Source: Arthrobacter sp. efr-133-TYG-118
GTDB taxonomy: Bacteria; Actinomycetota; Actinomycetes; Actinomycetales; Micrococcaceae
Reading direction: 5' to 3'
Assembly: GCF_030209755.1 (NCBI RefSeq)
Contig: NZ_JARVRH010000024.1
Location: 1 to 64,000 of the forward strand
Length of the DNA: 64,000 nucleotides
The position numbers and the translations under genes are program-made. The notes under the pieces were generated by a model, which did no database searches, was not told the DNA's origin, and saw nothing but the letters and a program-made list of their open reading frames with translations. This document shows positions 59,002-64,000 of the stretch, in pieces. Position 1 is the first letter of the stretch. The number at the start of each line of letters is the position of its first letter.

Positions 59002-59505
59002 CTACTTTACGTGCGGTAGGTCGGCATGGGCAAGGCACTCAAACAAGCGCTCCAGCGCGGCTTTCGTTGCCTGCGCACGGATGCTTGGCCGATCTCCCCG
59101 AAAGGAGTAGGCATGAGCCGCGGCTCCGCCCGACGTGGCGACACCAATGTAGACAGTACCAACCGGCTTCCCGTCGTGCGGCAATGGCCCCGCAACTCCC
59201 GTGGTGGAGACCCCGACGTCGGCCCCGCACGCGCGTCGGGCGCCGTCGGCCATAGCCGCGGCCACCTCGGCGTCGACGGATCCGACCGCGGAAAGCAGGT
59301 CCTCGGAGACCCCCAGGATTCCGGCCTTGACCGCATTCTGATAGGCGACGACCCCGCCCTGGAGCATCCCTGACGCCCCAGGAGTATCAGCGAGGGTGGC
59401 GGCAACCATCCCGGCTGTCAGGGATTCCGCGGTAGCCACTGTGACGCCCCGCTCGATGGCGAGGGCGACGGCGGAAGCGGCCACGTCATCAGCGGTAGGG
59501 CTCAT
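59002..59505 (-). CDS. CinA family protein (nicotinamide-nucleotide amidase domain)
   Basis: A 167-residue protein consisting only of the CinA C-terminal/PncC domain, which deamidates NMN to nicotinate mononucleotide. Motifs include VTVATAESLTAGMVAATLAD, GGVVAYQNAVK and DVGVSTTGVAGP. The N-terminal MoCF-like domain of full-length CinA is absent, as is usual in actinobacteria. It overlaps pgsA by four bases. A link to competence has not been shown for the short form. Confidence 0.93.
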   Translation of the reverse strand: MSPTADDVAASAVALAIERGVTVATAESLTAGMVAATLADTPGASGMLQGGVVAYQNAVKAGILGVSEDLLSAVGSVDAEVAAAMADGARRACGADVGVSTTGVAGPLPHDGKPVGTVYIGVATSGGAAAHAYSFRGDRPSIRAQATKAALERLFECLAHADLPHVK

Positions 59506-60104
59506 GCGCGCTTTCCGGCCGAGCGAAGCTTTGCGGCTTCAATCACGTATTCGACGCCGGTCCACACTGTGATGACGAGAGCGACGATCATGACCCAGAA
59601 GGCCACGCTGACGAGCCACGGGGCGAAAGAATTCAACGGCAGGATGTAGAGGAAGATCGCGACAGTCTGGACGGCGGTCTTGAGCTTTCCGCCACGCGAC
59701 GCCGGCATCACCCCATAGCGGATGACAAAGAAGCGCAAGGCGGTGATGCCCCATTCGCGCACGAGGATGAGGATGGTGATCCACCACGGCAGCTCCCCCA
59801 GCGCCGACAGGAGGACGAGTGCCGATCCGATCAGCAACTTGTCGGCAATGGGGTCCGCGATCTTGCCGAAGTTGGTGACGAGGTTGCGGCTCCGGGCGAT
59901 GTCGCCGTCGAGCTTGTCCGTATAGATGGCCACGGCGAAGGCCACTACGGCGGCCCAGCGCCAGATTCCGTGCTGGCTGTTGTCCTCCAGAAGGAACCAA
60001 ACGAAGAACGGGACCAGGACAATTCGAAGCATCGTCAGGATGTTGGGCAGGTTCCAGATATCGGAGCTGCTGGAACCGGCTTTGCTGCCGTCGGATGTAG
60101 TCAC
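59502..60104 (-). CDS. pgsA: CDP-diacylglycerol--glycerol-3-phosphate 3-phosphatidyltransferase
   Basis: A 200-residue integral membrane enzyme that makes phosphatidylglycerol phosphate (or, in some actinobacteria, phosphatidylinositol phosphate). The CDP-alcohol phosphotransferase motif DG-x2-AR-x8-G-x3-D-x3-D is intact in DGDIARSRNLVTNFGKIADP and the IADK that follows. About five membrane helices. It lies 9 bases after ftsK and overlaps cinA by four bases. Substrate choice between glycerol and inositol phosphate is inferred from the operon. Confidence 0.93.
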   Translation of the reverse strand: MTTSDGSKAGSSSSDIWNLPNILTMLRIVLVPFFVWFLLEDNSQHGIWRWAAVVAFAVAIYTDKLDGDIARSRNLVTNFGKIADPIADKLLIGSALVLLSALGELPWWITILILVREWGITALRFFVIRYGVMPASRGGKLKTAVQTVAIFLYILPLNSFAPWLVSVAFWVMIVALVITVWTGVEYVIEAAKLRSAGKRA

Positions 60105-60113
60105 CCCTCTAGG

Positions 60114-62966
60114 CTACCGTCCGGTCAATGACCAGGCGTCTTCGCCGCCCTCGTCCTCGTCATCGATGCCATCTGCTCCGTCGTGGTATTCCGTGACCTG
60201 CTTGCGGCGTTCGAGATCGGCGGCCACGAGGTCCTCTGCGTAGCCTCCGACGGCGATGTTCGCGTTCGCGTTCTCGCTCAGGGCCGCCGTGTGCGCGTCG
60301 GGCGCAGCCGGAGCCTCCTGGCCCTTCATGGCCGCCAGCACGGGAGCGAGGTCGTCCGGCTTGACTAGGACATCGCGGGCCTTGGAGCCCTCCGACGGAC
60401 CAACGACGCCGCGCGACTCCAGGAGGTCCATGAGGCGGCCGGCCTTGGCGAAGCCGACGCGAAGCTTGCGCTGCAGCATCGACGTAGAGCCGAACTGGGT
60501 GGTGACCACGAGTTCGGTCGCCTGAAGCAGGACCTCGAGATCGTCTCCGATGTCGTCGTCGATCTGCTTCTTCTGCGCCTCGGGCGCCACGTCGTCGCGG
60601 TAGACGGCCTTGAGTTGGCCCTTGACGTGCTCCACCACGCGGTGGATTTCAGACTCGGTGACCCAGGCGCCCTGCACGCGCATCGCCTTGGAGGCGCCCA
60701 TCGGCAGGAAGAGCGCGTCACCCTGGCCAATGAGTTTTTCCGCGCCCGGTTGGTCCAGGACCACGCGGGAGTCGGTGACAGAGGACGTGGCGAACGCCAT
60801 ACGCGAGGGGACGTTCGCCTTGATCAGGCCGGTGACGACGTCAACCGAGGGACGCTGGGTGGCCAGGACCAGGTGGATGCCGGCAGCACGGGCGAGCTGG
60901 GTGATTCGGACAATCGAGTCTTCGACATCGCGCGGGGCCACCATCATGAGGTCGGCGAGCTCGTCCACGATCACCAGCAAATAAGGGTAGGGCTTGATGA
61001 CGCGCTTGGAGTCAACCGGCGGAACAACCTTGCCGGCGCGGACGGCCTTGTTGAAGTCGTCGATGTGCTTGAAGCCATACTTGGCGAGGTCGTCGTAGCG
61101 GGCGTCCATTTCACGCACCACCCATTGAAGCGCCTCGGCCGCCTTCTTGGGGTTGGTGATGATGGGCGTGATGAGGTGCGGAACACCCTCGTAAGCGGTC
61201 AGTTCGACGCGCTTGGGGTCCACCATGACCATGCGGACCTCATCGGGCGTCGCGCGCATCAGGATCGACGTGATCATCGAGTTCACGAACGACGACTTAC
61301 CGGCACCCGTAGCACCCGCCACGAGCAAGTGCGGCATCTTGGCGAGGTTCGCGACGACGTAGCCGCCCTCGACGTCCTTGCCGACGCCCATCACCATGGG
61401 GTGATCGGTCCGCCGCGCGTTCTGGCTGCGCAGGACATCGCCGAGGGACACAGTCTCGCGGTCCGTGTTGGGGATCTCGATGCCGATGGCCGACTTGCCC
61501 GGGATGGGGCTAAGGATACGTACGTCGCTCGACGCCACGGCATAGGAAATGTTCTTGGACAACGCCGTGACGCGCTCCACTTTGGTGCCGGAAGCAAGTT
61601 CGATCTCGTAGCGGGTCACGGTCGGGCCCCGGCTGAAGCCGGTGACGGTAGCGTCCACATTGAACTGTTGCAGGGTGTCCGTGAGTGCGGCCACGACGGC
61701 GTCGTTCGCTTCCGTGCGCTCCTTCGGGATGGAACCCGGGGTCAGGTTGTCCGAGGACGGCAGCGTGTAGGTGACATCGCCGGCAAGCGAAAGTTGCTCG
61801 GTGCGCTGCGGAATCGGCGTCGGGGGCGGGGGCGGGCCGACCGGTGCCGAAGGCACGATAACAGGGGGGACGGCGGCGGTCGGCGCGACCAGGGGGATCG
61901 CTTCGGTGGCGTTGTCCGCAGCCGCCTTCGGGCTTCCGAGTCCCTGGGCGGCCTTGATCTTCTCGACGGCGATTTCGGCCTGGGTCGGTCGGCGTACCCC
62001 TGGCGGCACGGACGGCCCGCCCTTTGCGGGAGGGGCATCGTCGTCGACGATTGCGTGTTCGAAGGCCTCGTCGCCGACATAGCCCTCGAGCGTGGGGTCG
62101 TCGTCGTGGTCCTTGCCGAAGAACCGCTTGCGGCGCTTCTTCTTCGGTTCGACCGCCACCTCGTTTTCGTAGAGGTAGCTGCGGTCATGGGAATCGCCGC
62201 GTTGCGCGTCCGGATCCACCAGGTCGACGCCCATGAGGTGCTCGTAGGCGCCACGGATACGCCGGGGAATGGCGCCGAAGGGCGTGGCGGTGAGAATCAG
62301 GAGGGACACAAACGCCAGGGCACCGTAGACCATGACGGGGACCACGGGGTGGATGGCGGCAAGAGGCGACGCCGCGAGGAAGCCGAGCATCCCGCCCGCG
62401 CGGCGGAGGCCCTCGAAGCCATCGGCGACAGTCGGCTGGCCGCCGATAATGTGGGCCAAGCCGGTGCCGGCGAACGTCATGATCAGGAAGCCGATGCCCA
62501 CGCGGTTATTGCCACGGCTGTCCCACGGCTGCCGGAAGAGCCGGAAAGCGCAGACGAAAAGCATGAGCGGAAGAAGCAGGGATACCCAGCCGAAGGTTCC
62601 ATTCACGATGCTGAAGACAACATCCGGGAACCAGCCTTTGAAGCCCCACCAGGCGAAGGTGGCTATGAAGACACCGAGTGCCAGGTTGAAAAGCGCGGCG
62701 CCGTCCCGGCGGTCCAGGGGATCAAGGTCACTGACGTCGTGGCCGATCCGGCGGATGCCCGCACCCACAACGTGCCCGATCCCCAGCCAAACACCGGCAA
62801 GCGCGCGCTGGATCCACGGCTGTTGGGGTTCGACGACGGCGGCCTGCTTGCCGCGGGCCGTGGCTGTGCCGCTCCTGCCGGTCTTGGCCGGGGTCCGGCC
62901 GCTGCCCGAGCCGCCGGATTTGCTATTGGAGCTGCCTCTAGGCGCGGAGGTAGTACGAGTCGCCAT
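60114..62966 (-). CDS. ftsK: DNA translocase FtsK/SpoIIIE
   Basis: A 950-residue membrane-anchored motor that pumps chromosomal DNA through the division septum. A basic Ser/Gly/Thr-rich N-terminus (1-40) is followed by four to five membrane segments (about 75-235), an acidic/proline-rich linker (to about 420) and the RecA-like motor: Walker A VAGATGAGKSSFVN, Walker B YPYLLVIVDELADLMMVA, and LATQRPSVDVVTGLIKANVP. The gamma DNA-reading domain lies near residues 830-890 (RKLRVGFAKAGRLMDLLESR). ATG at 62966; an upstream in-frame extension of 40 residues is not conserved. An 854-residue antisense frame is a GC-driven shadow. Confidence 0.96.
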   Translation of the reverse strand: MATRTTSAPRGSSNSKSGGSGSGRTPAKTGRSGTATARGKQAAVVEPQQPWIQRALAGVWLGIGHVVGAGIRRIGHDVSDLDPLDRRDGAALFNLALGVFIATFAWWGFKGWFPDVVFSIVNGTFGWVSLLLPLMLFVCAFRLFRQPWDSRGNNRVGIGFLIMTFAGTGLAHIIGGQPTVADGFEGLRRAGGMLGFLAASPLAAIHPVVPVMVYGALAFVSLLILTATPFGAIPRRIRGAYEHLMGVDLVDPDAQRGDSHDRSYLYENEVAVEPKKKRRKRFFGKDHDDDPTLEGYVGDEAFEHAIVDDDAPPAKGGPSVPPGVRRPTQAEIAVEKIKAAQGLGSPKAAADNATEAIPLVAPTAAVPPVIVPSAPVGPPPPPTPIPQRTEQLSLAGDVTYTLPSSDNLTPGSIPKERTEANDAVVAALTDTLQQFNVDATVTGFSRGPTVTRYEIELASGTKVERVTALSKNISYAVASSDVRILSPIPGKSAIGIEIPNTDRETVSLGDVLRSQNARRTDHPMVMGVGKDVEGGYVVANLAKMPHLLVAGATGAGKSSFVNSMITSILMRATPDEVRMVMVDPKRVELTAYEGVPHLITPIITNPKKAAEALQWVVREMDARYDDLAKYGFKHIDDFNKAVRAGKVVPPVDSKRVIKPYPYLLVIVDELADLMMVAPRDVEDSIVRITQLARAAGIHLVLATQRPSVDVVTGLIKANVPSRMAFATSSVTDSRVVLDQPGAEKLIGQGDALFLPMGASKAMRVQGAWVTESEIHRVVEHVKGQLKAVYRDDVAPEAQKKQIDDDIGDDLEVLLQATELVVTTQFGSTSMLQRKLRVGFAKAGRLMDLLESRGVVGPSEGSKARDVLVKPDDLAPVLAAMKGQEAPAAPDAHTAALSENANANIAVGGYAEDLVAADLERRKQVTEYHDGADGIDDEDEGGEDAWSLTGR

Positions 62967-63085
62967 ATCGGCCACGCTACCCCAAGCCGTCCGGAAACCC
63001 GCGGATTTCAGGGGCGCGGAGGAACCATGTTGCCCCTGTTGAACAATCTGCGGACCCTGTTTTGCGGCGAGCCGGTCCTGAAACA

Positions 63086-63119
63086 CGAACGGCCCGGTTC
63101 GCCTGAACCGGGCCGTTCG
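63086..63119 (-). terminator. Terminator of the ribonuclease J gene
   Basis: CGAACGGCCCGGTTC (63086-63100) and GAACCGGGCCGTTCG (63105-63119) form a perfect 15-bp stem with a GCCT loop, 57 bases past the stop of the gene to the right. It separates that gene from ftsK. Confidence 0.85.
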
Positions 63120-63175
63120 GAGCCTGACACCGGGGCGTCAGACTGGCTGTGCCTGCGGAAGTCATGCCTCCGGGA

Positions 63176-64000
63176 TTAAGCTTCCAAGACCAACGGGATG
63201 ATCATGGGGCGCCGGCGAAGCTTGCGGTTGACCCACGTGCCGATCACGCGACGCACCACTTGCTGGAGCTGGTGGTTGGTGTGGTCCGCGTGGTGTAGCA
63301 CTGCGTCTTCAAGGGCCGCGTTGATCTTGGGGATGATCTCGTCAAAGACGGAATCGTCTTCGGCCACGCCGCGGGCGTGGATTTCCGGGCCCGAGACGAT
63401 CTTGCCTGTGGTCCGGTTGATCACGGTGATAACGGAGATGAAGCCCTCGTCGCCCAGGATCCTGCGGTCCTTGAGGTCGGCGTCGGTGATTTCACCCACG
63501 CTGGAGCCGTCCACATAGACGAAGCCCACTTCCACCTGGCCCACCACATTGGCTTTGTGGTCCCTGACGTCAATAACTGTGCCGTTGTCGCTGAGGATGA
63601 CGCGGTCCGAGGGCACGCCGGACTCTTCCGCCAGGTTGCCATTGGCGATGAGGTGCCGGGTTTCGCCGTGCACGGGCATGGCGTTCAGGGGCTTGAGGAT
63701 GTTGTAGCAGTAGAGCAGTTCTCCGGCGGCGGCGTGGCCGGAGACGTGCACTTTGGCGTTGCCCTTGTGGACGACGTCGGCGCCGAGCTTGAGCAGCCCG
63801 TTGATGATCCGGTAGACCGCGTTCTCGTTGCCCGGGATGAGGCTCGAAGCCAGGATGACGGTATCGCCCTGGCCGACCACCACGCGGTGGTCTCCGTTGG
63901 CCATCCGCGACAGGGCCGCCATGGGTTCGCCCTGGGATCCCGTGGACATCAGGACCACGCGGTGGTCCGGAAGGTTGTCGATGTTCTTGATGTCCACCAG
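63176..64000 (-). CDS. Ribonuclease J, C-terminal part (runs off the right edge)
   Basis: The last 274 codons of a metallo-beta-lactamase/beta-CASP ribonuclease; the rest lies beyond the window. Visible are the beta-CASP part RVVLMSTGSQGEPMAALSRM, the metal-ligand motif GHAAAGELLYCYNILKPLNA followed by MPVHGETRHL, and the C-terminal domain (KLRRRPMIIPLVLEA at the end). RNase J matures and degrades mRNA and rRNA, with 5'-3' exo- and endonuclease activity. It is upstream of ftsK on the same strand, a conserved actinobacterial order. Confidence 0.95.
   Translation of the reverse strand: MVDIKNIDNLPDHRVVLMSTGSQGEPMAALSRMANGDHRVVVGQGDTVILASSLIPGNENAVYRIINGLLKLGADVVHKGNAKVHVSGHAAAGELLYCYNILKPLNAMPVHGETRHLIANGNLAEESGVPSDRVILSDNGTVIDVRDHKANVVGQVEVGFVYVDGSSVGEITDADLKDRRILGDEGFISVITVINRTTGKIVSGPEIHARGVAEDDSVFDEIIPKINAALEDAVLHHADHTNHQLQQVVRRVIGTWVNRKLRRRPMIIPLVLEA

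Noticed and set aside
60615..63179. An 854-codon open frame on the plus strand opposite ftsK
   Set aside because: It is antisense to a clearly recognised gene, has a composition dominated by Arg, Gly, Asp and Val, and shows no domain. Long antisense frames are expected in GC-rich DNA with strong third-position bias.

Overview
The window is GC-rich chromosomal DNA from a high-GC Gram-positive bacterium. The rRNA leader, the gene order (recA-recX-miaB-miaA-dapF-hflX-lexA; infC-rpmI-rplT; pheST; argCJBDFRGH), the bifunctional HisA (PriA) and the DUF3046, DUF1844 and sunset-domain genes point to Micrococcaceae, most likely Arthrobacter or a close relative. The species assignment is inference from gene content. 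I see no prophage, insertion sequence, CRISPR array or tRNA gene.

Layout. 1-367: leftward rRNA operon promoter and leader (the 16S gene lies off the left edge). 368-7729: tyrS, a HelD-type RNA polymerase-recycling ATPase, a GNAT acetyltransferase, two alkylation-repair genes (Mpg and an Ada/AlkA fusion) and a DinB/maleylpyruvate isomerase-type enzyme. 7903-16601: a compact leftward arginine operon in pathway order argC-J-B-D-F-R-G-H, with two ARG-box-like sites ahead of argC. 16751-25026: an accessory-looking lipid/secondary-metabolism stretch with a fatty acid desaturase whose start is buried in a hairpin, a quinone reductase, a Pls/PosA-type non-ribosomal peptide synthetase, an M1 peptidase and, on the other strand, an Sfp-type phosphopantetheinyl transferase. 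25155-28768: pheT-pheS. 28953-35278: small housekeeping and accessory genes, including a radical SAM gene behind a LexA box. 35305-37473: rplT-rpmI-infC, with unusual extensions on L20 and IF-3. 37809-44100: DUF1844, an MFS transporter, sseB and a his cluster (hisC-hisB-hisH-small membrane protein-priA). 44189-46077: lexA, a divergent LysM gene and a pentapeptide-repeat remnant. 46078-57729: dinG, hflX, an RsmC-like methyltransferase, dapF, miaA, miaB, a lytic transglycosylase-like secreted protein, recX, recA and DUF3046. 57768-64000: a MarR regulator, ClgR, cinA, pgsA, ftsK and the 3' part of ribonuclease J.

How the parts connect. Three sites of the form CGAAC-N4-ATTCG (first base degenerate at lexA) lie ahead of recA, between lexA and the LysM gene, and ahead of the radical SAM gene. 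They outline a local SOS regulon: recombinase, repressor, a likely division inhibitor and a radical SAM enzyme of unknown role. The most interesting system is at 19043-25026. The synthetase has an adenylation domain, a carrier domain and a membrane-embedded triple beta-helix C-terminus, and its specificity residues read D-A-E-S-I-G-T-V-V-K, which resembles a lysine code. With the adjacent zinc peptidase and phosphopantetheinyl transferase it looks like a complete small cluster for an epsilon-poly-lysine-like homopolymer. Other points of interest are the desaturase 5' hairpin, the L20-sunset fusion, the AUU start of infC, and short tandem repeats that duplicate gene 3' ends including their stop codons.
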